This document shows, one piece after another, positions 17,144 through 25,623 of a stretch of DNA of 64,000 nucleotides. Every line of letters begins with the position of its first letter. Within the stretch, counting starts at the first letter, position 1. Source of the stretch: Alienimonas sp043951915. Its GTDB lineage: Bacteria; Planctomycetota; Planctomycetia; Planctomycetales; Planctomycetaceae. The notes under the pieces are model-generated. The model was not told the DNA's origin, made no database searches, and saw only the letters and a list, made by a program, of their open reading frames with translations. The position numbers and the translations under genes are program-made. The DNA lies in the NCBI RefSeq assembly GCF_043951915.1, contig NZ_JBINJD010000008.1:1-64000 (forward strand), given 5' to 3'.

Positions 17144-20100
17144 TTATTCGGTGCGGAACGCGTCGCTCTGCACGACGGTGTGAATGAGCGTTTGCAGGCG
17201 GTCGCCGTCGGCCTCCAGGGCGGCGACGAGGTCGTCCACCGTCGCGCGGTCGCCGTAGCCGATCGGGCGGGCGAGGGCGTAGGTCAGCAGGCGCTCGGCG
17301 AAGGCCCGGGCGAAGCGGTCGCGGTCGGCCAGCAGGGCGGCTTTAAATTCTTCCAGAGACGAGTATTCCCGACCGTCGGGCAGCGCGCCGGAGACGTCCA
17401 GTTCCGGGACGTTGCGGCCGCGGAAGTCCTCGCCGTTGGCGTGCGTCCGCCACTGGCCGATCGCGTCGTAGTTCTCCAGCGCCAGACCGTACGGGTCGAG
17501 GGCCCGGTGGCAGGAGGCGCAGGTCGGCTCGTCGCGGTGCCGTTCCAGCCGTTGGCGGACGGTCAGCCGCTCGCCGGCGGTGTTGGGCTGCACCTCGCCG
17601 GCGTTGGGCGGCGGGGGCGGGGAAGGGTCGTTGAACAGGGTCGCCAACACCCAATTCGCCCGCCGCACCGGCAGCGTGCGGGTGCCGTCGGCCAGCAGCG
17701 TCATCAGGCCCGCCATCCCCAACACCCCGCCGCGGGGGACCTCCGACCCGATCGCCACGCGGCGGATCTCCGGCCCCTCGACCCCGTCGATTTCGTAGTG
17801 ACGGGCCAGCCGCTCGTTGATCATCACGAAGTCTGAATCGAGGAACGTCGTGATCGGCAGGTTTGCGTTCAAGACCTCGGCGAAGAAGGCGAGGGCCTCC
17901 AGTTTGGACGCCTCCTCCAATTCGACGTCGTATTCGCGGTATTGATCGGCCGGCATGACGCTGCCGAACTCGCTCACGCCGAGCCACTGGGCGCCGAAGC
18001 CGTCCGTCAGCGCCCGGCTGCGGGGGTCGGCGAGCATCCGCTCGACCTGCGCCCGCAACACGCTGTCGTCGTTCAACCGGCCCTCGGCGGCGAGGGCGAG
18101 CAGTTCCTCGTCCGGCGTCGTGCTCCACAGGAAATAGGAGAGCCGGCTCGCCAGGGCGTACTGGGCGAAGCGCGCCGCGTCCTCCGGGGCCGTCTCCGCC
18201 GGGCGGTTGAGGAACAGGAAGCCGGGGGAGACGAGAATCCGCGTCAGCCCCCGCCGCAGGGCCTGATGGAAGTCGCCGGTCCGTTCGTAACTCGCCTCGA
18301 CCAATCGCATCACGGCGTCGATCTCATCTTCGGAAACCGGGCGGCGATAGGCCCGGGGGAGCAGCCGGGCGACGATTTCGCGGGCGTAATCCATATCCTG
18401 CCGCTCGTCGCCGTCGAACAGGATCAGCCGGTGGCTGGCCGGCGGCCATTGCTCCTGGAGCGGCCCCTCCACCTCGGCCCAATCCAACAGGAACGTCGGC
18501 GGCTCCACGTTCTCATATTCGGGTTTAATGTGCTGCGTCGGCCCCGGCCACGCCTTGGCCCGGGCGCGGGCCTCCCGGAGGGAGGCGGTGAGCCGTTCCG
18601 CCTCGGCGGCGTCGCCGGCCTGCGTCGCCCGCTCGATCTTGCCCACGGCGCCGATCGTGTCCTGAAAGAGCTGATTGAACTCCGGCGTGGAGACGATGTA
18701 GTCCCGCAGGTCCGAGTAGAGCAGCGTGATCTGCCGGCGCTGGTCGTCGGCGCCGCGGCGGAGAAACAGCGTCGCCTCGACCACGTCCGGGTCGTCCAGC
18801 GCCGGCAGGGCGTCGACCGCGACCAGCTTTTCCTGCGGCGTTTTGAAGTTGTACGCCACCGCCAGTTTGACCGGCTCCCCCCGCGTGCCCGGGTCGGCGC
18901 CGCAGCGGACGCGGACGCGGTAGTAGCCGTCCTCCGTAATCAAATCGTCCACCGTGATCGTCGCCAGCCGGCCCCACGGGTTGCCCTTCTGATAGGTCGG
19001 CCCGCCCTGGCGGAACAGCACGTCCGTCTCGCGGATGTCGTACGGCGCCGGGCCGGCCCGCACCTCGAGTTTCTCGTCCACGACGAAGCGGTTGGTCGTC
19101 GTCTCGCGGTGCGGACGGATGCCCATGAAGCCGTCGTCGCGGGGCCCCGCTTCCGCCTCGAACCGGGCGACGTGCACCTCCGGTTCGTAGACGTTGTCGC
19201 CGGAGGGATACGGGCCGTCGATCGTCAGCCGGTCGATCCACAACTGCGGCACGCGGTCCAGCGGTCCGGCGAGTTCGTACGCCGGCCCGCGGAAGCCGGC
19301 CGCGGCCCGCTGGGCGTCGGCCAGGTCCTCCCGCCGCCGGGCGATTTCCGCTTCGTCCCCGCCGGCGACCGCGTCGCGCAGGGCGCCGCGGGCCTGTTTG
19401 ACGGCCCGCACGTGCGTCTGGTGCTCCTCGGTGGGGCGGACCGCCTCGTCGGCCGGGGTCCAGGAGAGGTTCAGCTTCTGGCGTTCGCCGTCCGCGGCGG
19501 CTCGGAGGAAGACGGTGCGTTCGACCGTCTGCGGGGCGTCGGTCGGGGCCGTGATCTCGAACTCCCACGCCTCGGCCAGCGGCGTCTTCGCGGCGTATTC
19601 CATCCGCACCCGGACCGGCTCCCGGCGGCGGCCGGGGTCCGCCCCGGCCCGCAGCCGCACGCGGTACCAGCCGTCCTGCGTGACGACCCCCGCCAGATTC
19701 GGCGTCTGCCGGCACAGCCGCTGGAAGGGGCCGTCGCCGCGGTTCCCCACCCGGTCCACGAACCGCACGCCGTCCTCGCCGATCTCCAGCGGCGGCGGGC
19801 CGGCCTCGACCCGGTGGCCGTCGACGCCGGAGTACTCCGCGTAGTTCAGTTCGTTTCGGGGGGGAACGATCGCCTGCTCCGGCTCCCAGGTCAGCGACTG
19901 CCGCGGCGGCGGGGCGGCGTCGACGATCGCCAGCTCGGCGATCCGCTCCGCGGCGGCGAGGCTCTGTTCGATCTGGGTGCGGTCGAAGAACAACGCCGCC
20001 CCCAGCCGGTCGAAGCCCTCGACCTTCCCGTCCGCCGGCAGGTCCTCCACAACCGGGGCCAGCAGCTTCGGGTCGAGCCGCAGCAGGTCGCGGACGGTGT

Positions 20101-20560
20101 GGGCGTATTCGCGGCGGTTCAGCCGTCGCATCGGGTGGGCGCCGCCGGTCGCCCGGGCGGCCCGCTCCGCTTCCTTCAGGCCCTCGGCGATCCAGCGGGT
20201 CACGGCGAAGGCCCGGTCGGCGTCCGGCCGCGGCATCTCCTCCGGCGGCATGGCGCCGAGGTTGATCTGATCCATCGCCTCCAGCCACCCGGCCGCCGAC
20301 TCGCCCGCCGCCGCGTGCGGGGAGAGCCGGTCGACGCGGAAGCCGGCCATGCCCTCGCCGTCGCCGTGGCAATCCCAGCAGTGCTGCCGCAGGAAGGGCT
20401 CCACCAGCGCCGCGTACCGGGCCGCGTGGGCCTCCGCCGGCGTGGGCTCCGCCGGGGCGTCCGCCGCCGGTCCCGCCGCCCGGGCGGGCGCCGCCGCGGT
20501 CAGCCAGACCGCGCAGCAGACCGCCGCCAGCCGCGTCGGCGTCACAAGGGGTTCGTTCAC
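17144..20560 (-). CDS. Large DUF1592-type c-type haem protein with duplicated module
   Basis: About 1138 residues from the GTG at 20560, which has AGAGG just upstream and begins a signal peptide (RLAAVCCAVWLTAAAPARA). The haem motif CWDCH opens the mature protein, then DUF1587 (MRRLNRREYAHTVRDLLRLD). Two related beta modules follow. The first has GWYRVRLRAGADPGRRREPV and the second GYYRVRVRCGADPGTRGEPV, each leading into a VxxTLFLR-like strand. Then come DUF1595 (LPRAYRRPVSEDEID), DUF1592 (ASRLSYFLWSTTPDEELL) and DUF1588/1585 with CASCHRALDPYGLALENYDAIG. It is longer than the paralogue at 3887-6271 because of the second beta module. Confidence 0.88.
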   Translation of the reverse strand: MNEPLVTPTRLAAVCCAVWLTAAAPARAAGPAADAPAEPTPAEAHAARYAALVEPFLRQHCWDCHGDGEGMAGFRVDRLSPHAAAGESAAGWLEAMDQINLGAMPPEEMPRPDADRAFAVTRWIAEGLKEAERAARATGGAHPMRRLNRREYAHTVRDLLRLDPKLLAPVVEDLPADGKVEGFDRLGAALFFDRTQIEQSLAAAERIAELAIVDAAPPPRQSLTWEPEQAIVPPRNELNYAEYSGVDGHRVEAGPPPLEIGEDGVRFVDRVGNRGDGPFQRLCRQTPNLAGVVTQDGWYRVRLRAGADPGRRREPVRVRMEYAAKTPLAEAWEFEITAPTDAPQTVERTVFLRAAADGERQKLNLSWTPADEAVRPTEEHQTHVRAVKQARGALRDAVAGGDEAEIARRREDLADAQRAAAGFRGPAYELAGPLDRVPQLWIDRLTIDGPYPSGDNVYEPEVHVARFEAEAGPRDDGFMGIRPHRETTTNRFVVDEKLEVRAGPAPYDIRETDVLFRQGGPTYQKGNPWGRLATITVDDLITEDGYYRVRVRCGADPGTRGEPVKLAVAYNFKTPQEKLVAVDALPALDDPDVVEATLFLRRGADDQRRQITLLYSDLRDYIVSTPEFNQLFQDTIGAVGKIERATQAGDAAEAERLTASLREARARAKAWPGPTQHIKPEYENVEPPTFLLDWAEVEGPLQEQWPPASHRLILFDGDERQDMDYAREIVARLLPRAYRRPVSEDEIDAVMRLVEASYERTGDFHQALRRGLTRILVSPGFLFLNRPAETAPEDAARFAQYALASRLSYFLWSTTPDEELLALAAEGRLNDDSVLRAQVERMLADPRSRALTDGFGAQWLGVSEFGSVMPADQYREYDVELEEASKLEALAFFAEVLNANLPITTFLDSDFVMINERLARHYEIDGVEGPEIRRVAIGSEVPRGGVLGMAGLMTLLADGTRTLPVRRANWVLATLFNDPSPPPPPNAGEVQPNTAGERLTVRQRLERHRDEPTCASCHRALDPYGLALENYDAIGQWRTHANGEDFRGRNVPELDVSGALPDGREYSSLEEFKAALLADRDRFARAFAERLLTYALARPIGYGDRATVDDLVAALEADGDRLQTLIHTVVQSDAFRTE

Positions 20561-20744
20561 GAAACCTCTGGGAAGAAAGCGAACCGAAACGACCCGGCCC
20601 CGAGGTCGCCCCGCCCCCAACGGATCGATGGACCCCGATAGAATAAGACCCGCCGCCCCCCCCGGCAATCGCCGCTTCTTTCGCCGACCACACGTCCCTG
20701 GCACTCGGGCCGCCGGCCTTTTCCGGCGTGACGTTCTTGCCTCC

Positions 20745-22150
20745 TAGCAGGCTGCTGAAAAACGGTATTATTATCGGCGGGGCGATCGTGGTTCGGCTTG
20801 TCTCCGTCGGCCTATTTTTCTGAAGCGGATCGGCCGGACCGAACTTGCTGGAGGACGTCGAACGGACCCCGTCCGAAGCGGGTCGGGCGTTCGCCACGGT
20901 CGCCCCCGTCCCGTTCAGACCGGCTTAAGCTTTTGGACGCGGAGCAGGTTGTAGGCCGCCGCGGAAAGCTCCAGCTGTTGCCGGAGCTTCCAGCGGCCGA
21001 CGTGCCGGCTGCGGTTCAGCCCGGCGATCGTCTTGAGCCAGCCGAACCCCTCCTCCACTTTCTTTCGGACGCGCTGCGACACGGCGTACTCGACGGTTTC
21101 GAGTCGCGCTTTCATGCGCAGACGCGCCTCGATTTTCTCCCGTCGATCTTTGCGGGCGGTCTTCGGGTCCGCCGGCTCGGCGTCGCGCATCGCCACGTGC
21201 GGGGTGATGCGGCGTTTTTCGAGCTTCAATAGCAGCGGACCGTTGTCGTAGCCCTTGTCCGCTCCGAGCGTCTTCGGCGAGCGGCCGCGTTTCCGGCGAT
21301 ACCGGTCCAGCATCTCGATCGTCGCCTCGGACTCGGCGGTGCCGTTGGCCTCGGTCACGGCCACTTCCATGATCAGGCCGTTGCGGTTCTCCGCGAGCGA
21401 GTGGCCCAGATGAGCCAGCAGGGCCGGCTTGCCCGGCCCCTTGCAGTACAGCCTGGCCTCGGGGTCGGTGCGGCTGCGGTGCGTGGCGTTGGTCCGCTTC
21501 CGGCCGCGGAAGTCGACCTCGGCGTTGCGGCTCTTAAAGGCGGCGCCGTCTTGCTCGCTCCCGTCGTCTTCGACCGACTCGATCGGCTGAAAGCTCTTGG
21601 CGGAAGCCATCGACTCGATCATCGTGCCGTCGACGCTGAAGTGATCGTCGCTGCACAGTCCCGCGGCGATCGCCTCGGACACGACGGCCTCGAAGAACGC
21701 CGCGGCCAGACCGTGCTCTTCGAGCCGCTTTCGGTTGTGCGTGAACGAGGTGGCGTCGAAGGCGTCCTCGGCCGGGTCCATGTCGAGGAACCAGCGGAAC
21801 AGCAGGTCGGTGTCGATCCGCTCGACCAGTTGCCGCTCGCTGCGGACGGAGTAGATCGCCATGAGCAGCAACGCTTTGAGCAGTCGTTCGGGCGGCACGC
21901 CGGGCCGCCCGGTGCGGCTGTACGCCGCCGAGAACCGCTCGTTCAAGCCGGTCAGGATCGCGTCGACCCGCTTCTTCAGGGGGCGTAGCGGGTGATCCGG
22001 CCGGATCCGGGACTCCAGATCGATCGAGAAAAACATCTTCGGCTGGCGATCAGCTCGTCCACGCATCGCAGCGCCTCGGCTCGGGAAACGAGGCTCCGAA
22101 GCTAGCGCGACCGGGCCGCCGCTGCGAGCGAGTTTTTCAGCAGCCTGCTA
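20745..22150. mobile_element. IS5/IS1182-like insertion sequence
   Basis: Inverted ends CAGGCTGCTGAAAAA (from 20748) and TTTTTCAGCAGCCTG (to 22147) bracket a single transposase gene. CTAG flanks both ends (20744-20747 and 22148-22151), as a target duplication would. The copy looks intact. Its right boundary coincides with the left end of the neighbouring IS630 element. Confidence 0.85.
20915..22066 (-). CDS. IS5/IS1182-like transposase (DUF772 + DDE)
   Basis: 383 residues. The N-terminal DUF772 region (MFFSIDLESRIRPDHPLRPL, then RPGVPPERLLKALLLMAIYS) is followed by a DDE catalytic core. Candidate acidic residues are D in FSVDGTMIES, D in LGADKGYDN and E in VEEGFGWLKTIAGLNRSRH. The frame is undisturbed, so the enzyme may be active. 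It lies inside matched terminal inverted repeats. NCBI-style naming would be IS5 family; assignment between IS5 and IS1182 needs comparison with an IS database. Confidence 0.9.
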   Translation of the reverse strand: MRGRADRQPKMFFSIDLESRIRPDHPLRPLKKRVDAILTGLNERFSAAYSRTGRPGVPPERLLKALLLMAIYSVRSERQLVERIDTDLLFRWFLDMDPAEDAFDATSFTHNRKRLEEHGLAAAFFEAVVSEAIAAGLCSDDHFSVDGTMIESMASAKSFQPIESVEDDGSEQDGAAFKSRNAEVDFRGRKRTNATHRSRTDPEARLYCKGPGKPALLAHLGHSLAENRNGLIMEVAVTEANGTAESEATIEMLDRYRRKRGRSPKTLGADKGYDNGPLLLKLEKRRITPHVAMRDAEPADPKTARKDRREKIEARLRMKARLETVEYAVSQRVRKKVEEGFGWLKTIAGLNRSRHVGRWKLRQQLELSAAAYNLLRVQKLKPV

Positions 22151-23372
22151 GTGCACCGTCACTCTGGAGCCTGCGGGTTGGTATGCTGGGTGGTCGGATC
22201 CCGTTTCGTCCAAGGAGGACCGCCGTGCACAAGCGATACGTATTGAAGCTGACCGCCGAGGAGCGGTCGGCCCTGGAAGCGATCGCGCGGCGGCAAAACG
22301 TCGCCGCCGGCAAGCATCAGAAGGCCCGGGCTCTGCTGTTGTGCGATCAGTCCGGCGGCGGGCCGGGCCTGCGGGACGTCGACGTCGCCGGCGAGGTGAA
22401 GGCCGGCGTTCGGAGTATCGAATCCTGGCGGAAGCGGGCCTGCGAGGAGGGGCCGCTGGCGTCGCTCGAACGCCGCAAACGAACCGTGAGGACCGAGACG
22501 CTCCTCGACGGCGAGGCGGAGGCGCAGCTGCTGGCGATCGCCTGCTCGACGCCGCCGGAGGGGCGGAGCCGCTGGAGCCTGCGGCTGCTGGCGGACCGAC
22601 TGGTCGAGTTGGAAGTCGTCGAGTCGGTCTCGCACGAGACGGTGCGGCGGGCTCTTCAAAAAACGACGTCAAGCCGCACCTGAAGCGGCAGTGGTGCACG
22701 CCGCCCAAAGACGACGCGGCCTTCGTCGCGGACATGGAGCGGGTCTTGGACGTCTACCGCCGGCCGTACGACCCGGCCCGACCGGTGATCTGCATGGACG
22801 AGCAGCCCAAACAGTTGATCGAGCACGTCCGCACGCCGCGGCCGACCAGGCGGGGAGCCGTCGCCCGCGAGGATCATGAATATATTCGCCACGGCTGGTG
22901 CTGCGTCTGGATGTTCAACGAGCCGCTGGGCGGCTGGCGGAGCGTCCGCGTTACGGACCGCAAGACGGCGGTCGACTGGCCGAACAGGTTCGGTCGTTGG
23001 TCGACGGTCCGCGGTACGCCAAGGCCGAGCGGATCACGCTGGTCTGCGACAACCTGAACACGCACGCGGCCGCCTCGCTCTACAAAGCGTTTCCGCCGGC
23101 GGAGGCGCGTCGGCTAGCGCGGAAGCGCGAACTGGTCCACGCGCCGAAGCACGGCTCGTGGCTGAACACGTCCGAGTGCGAGCTGTCGGCGTTGACGCGT
23201 CAGTGCCTGAACGGGCGAATCGCCGAAGTTAATAAGGTGCGGTCGGAGGCCGCCGCCTGGGCGGCGGATCGGAACGCCCGCCAGACCGGCGTGGACTGGC
23301 AGTTCACTACCGAGCGGGCTCGCGTGAAGCTCAAGTCGCTCTACCCGCAACCGATCCTGTGACGATTCACTA
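22149..23372. mobile_element. IS630-family element, decayed
   Basis: The left end TAGTGCACCGTCAC (22149 on) and the right end, complement TAGTGAATCGTCAC (to 23372), are imperfect inverted repeats bounded by TA, the usual IS630 target. The transposase inside is frameshifted. The IS5-like element abuts its left TA and appears to have used the CTAG there as a target. Confidence 0.7.
22225..23362 (+). pseudogene. IS630-family transposase, frameshifted
   Basis: It begins at a GTG with AAGGAGG eight bases upstream (HKRYVLKLTAEERSALEAIA, an N-terminal HTH region). The first frame runs to about 22660, where CAA AAA ACG allows a -1 shift into KNDVKPHLKRQWCTPPKDDA, which continues with VICMDEQPKQLIEH. 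A second -1 shift near 22978, where one G seems lost from a GACTGGGCC-like site, is needed to reach AEQVRSLVDGPRYAKAERIT, LVCDNLNTH and the final E-containing HGSWLNTSECELSAL. The DDE residues are all present across frames. The A6 site could be a programmed shift; the second break looks like a true deletion. Confidence 0.8.
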
Positions 23373-23420
23373 GACGACCCTTGGAGATCTGCCCACCTTT
23401 GGCTTCGGCCGTCTTCTCCT

Positions 23421-23924
23421 TCAGGCCCTCCCGACGGCCCCGCCGACCGTCAGACCCGCCGGCGACGGACGCCCGATCGGGATGTCCCACGGCGGCGGCA
23501 CCTCAGGCGGGCCGTCCGGGTAGCAGCCGTCTATGATGACCATGCACTCGGGGTCCGATTCGACCCGTTCGGGCGTGTAGCCGCACGGTTGCCCGGCGTC
23601 GAGCAACGCCCGGTAGCTGTTCCGCAGGTCGTTCAGCATCACCCACGTCCGACGGTTCTCGGGCGTGTCGTTCCCCGCACATTCGTCCATCGTGCGGGCG
23701 ACGTTGCGGATCAGCCCCTCCCACGCCCGGCGGTCGGGGTCGGCGACTTCGGCCTCCCCGTCGAGCGTCGCCTTACCGATGGAACTTCGGCAGGAGGCGG
23801 CGGTAGAACTCCTCCACGGTCTCGTCGTCCCGCTTCTGCCGGTGGAAGTACCGGCCGCGGTCGATGCCCCGCCGCCGCCCCCCTGGTCCTTGGTCCGGAA
23901 CTTCATCTCTCGTTTCTTCGGCAT
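23421..23924 (-). pseudogene. Hypothetical ORF with two compensating frameshifts
   Basis: It starts MPKKREMKFRTKDQ. A run of G then appears to shift the frame: the coding-like sequence RGIDRGRYFHRQKRDDETVE and EEFYRRLLPKFH is in another frame that ends in TAA. Coding character returns in the first frame with GEAEVADPDRRAWEGLIRNV, TPENRRTWVMLNDLRNSYRA and CMVIIDGCYPDG, ending about 23421. The uninterrupted ancestor would be about 165 residues. I do not recognise the family. It lies between the IS630 element and a tRNA fragment, so it may be island cargo. Confidence 0.45.
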
Positions 23925-24073
23925 CGGAGCGCCCCTCGTCCAGGATCACCTGAACGCCAGTACGTAGACGAAAAAAGGCCCGTCCGATAGGCCCGTTTCG
24001 GGAAGATTCGGGGGAGAATCGGGCCTCGGACGCCTCCATATAAACCTACAATAACAGGGTTTTCCAGAACAGA

Positions 24074-24123
24074 CGCCTACGTTCGGGACGTAGAGGCCGC
24101 TGGTTCGAATCCAGTCATCCCGA
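24074..24123 (+). pseudogene. 3' fragment of tRNA-Pro(CGG), probable attachment site
   Basis: The stretch contains a perfect anticodon arm (CTACG, loop TTCGGGA, CGTAG, anticodon CGG), a variable loop, a T-arm (GCTGG TTCGAAT CCAGT) and the 3' acceptor strand CATCCCG followed by A. No D-arm or 5' acceptor strand (expected CGGGATG) precedes it. Tandem 3' tRNA fragments of this kind are left by integrases that use tRNA genes as attachment sites. No intact tRNA-Pro is visible in the window. Confidence 0.75.
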
Positions 24124-24173
24124 CTTCGCCCCCACGGGCCCTCCGCCGCGAGGACCTGTGGGGGCGACGTCGT

Positions 24174-25537
24174 TTACGGAGCGCCGGCCCCCCGGCGTTC
24201 GTTCACCTCGACCACGACCCGCCGGTACGCGGTCAGCGGCGGGGAGCCGCTGTCGCGGACTCTCAGGACGACGTGGAGCGTTCTGCCGCCGGAGTCCGCC
24301 GGGACCGCGACCGTCGCGACCTCGGAGGAGGCGTCGAACAGTTCGACCGGTCCGCGGTAGGAACTCGGCTCGGCGTAGTAGGTCCAAGAATACGTCAGCG
24401 GGTCGTCGTCCGGATCGCGGGCCCCGGCGGCGTCGAGGCGGACGGTCGCGCCCGGGGCGACGGACACGGTCAGGACGCGGCGGGACCCGTCGCCGTTCGC
24501 CACGGCGACCGGGTGGTGATTGGCGGCGGCGTAGTCGCCGTTCACGCTCCACTCCATCCGGGCCGCGAAGTCGTTGTCGTAGTCTGGCCGCCAGCGGCTG
24601 ATCGCTTTGGCGCCCTCGGGGGTGTTGCCGTGCATCTCGTAAGGTTCGAACGCCTTCTCTCCCGCTTTGACGCAGGACATGCCGGCGATGTTCTTCTCCT
24701 TCTCCCGCCGGAACCGCCCGCCCCAGCCGCCGTGGTGAACCTCGTCCGGGTTGTTTAGGCCATTGGGGTAGAGGTGCATGAAGGCCGGCGTATCGCCCTC
24801 GGTCGCCCATTTGCGGTCCGGGTAAACCGCCCCGAGCGGTCCGCGGCTCTGGACGAACCGGTCCAGGTACTCGACGGACGGCTGCCAGCCGTAAACGCCG
24901 GTCGCGCGGATGTAGAGCAACTCCGGGTGGTTCTTGACGATCCACGCCCCGGCGTCGTCCTGCCCGAGCACGTCGAACGCCCGCAGTTTGCCGAGGAACT
25001 TCCGCAACTCCTCCGGCGACCGCGTCTCCCGCACCTTCCAGATCGCCTGCGCCAGCGTGTTCGCCCCGCCCCACAGGTTCCCCCAGACCGGGCGGGTTCG
25101 TCCCGATCCGCCGCGGCGATGATCAGGTCCGACCCTCGGCTGTCTTTGCCTTGGCCGACGTCGGTCATGCCGTACCCCGTCTGCCCCATCACGGCGACCG
25201 CCCGCAAGGACGCGGCCGTCGGGTAGCCGTCGGCGTGCGCCCGCAGGTTCGGTTCCGCAGCCGCTTAGGCGTCTAAAACGCGGTCGAGCATCGCGGTCGA
25301 GTTCTGCGACTTCTTCCAACAGCTGGTCGACACGACCAGCCCCTCGATGTCGAACTCGTTCGCACAGACGAGCAGGCGGACGAGCGACTGCTCCTCGTCC
25401 GGGTCCGCCCCGAGGTCGGTCGTAACGACGAGCCGCGGTTTCCACGCGTCCCCGCCGGGGTCGTCCTGGGCCACGGCGGTTGCGCCCGGCGTCACGAGAA
25501 ACGAGGCGACGAGAGGCCAAGACGAACGGACGCTCAT
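24174..25537 (-). pseudogene. DUF1593/Sde182-like nucleoside hydrolase-fold protein, decayed
   Basis: The gene starts at the ATG of 25537 (MSVRSSWPLVASFLV, a signal peptide) and continues KPRLVVTTDLGADPDEEQSL and DIEGLVVSTSCWKKSQNSTA. An in-frame TAA at about 25265 replaces a Tyr expected after VLDA. Reading continues in the same frame (GYPTAASLRAVAVMGQTGYG) to about 25090, where one base is missing, and resumes in another frame with RPVWGNLWGGANTLAQAIWK. The rest, including the C-terminal beta domain (VRLDAAGARDPDDDPLTYSW), is intact. Relatives are exported proteins with a nucleoside-hydrolase-like domain. Two independent lesions make function unlikely unless one is a sequencing error. Confidence 0.8.
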
Positions 25538-25623
25538 AGCAGTCTGCCGACGCATGACGGGGCATTGAACGGCCGCACTACCGACCGCGCCTCCTCGGCC
25601 AACAACCGACCGCAGGAGTCGGC

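Noticed and set aside
17942..20641. 899-codon open frame antisense to the DUF1592 gene
   Set aside because: It mirrors the third-codon-position GC bias of the real gene and contains no recognisable domain.
22653..22662. Classical -1 slippery heptamer A AAA AAC in the IS630 transposase
   Set aside because: The bases are present, but the zero frame reads CAA AAA ACG, not AAA AAC, so the canonical tandem-slip phase is wrong. A simple slip on the A6 run remains possible and is noted separately.
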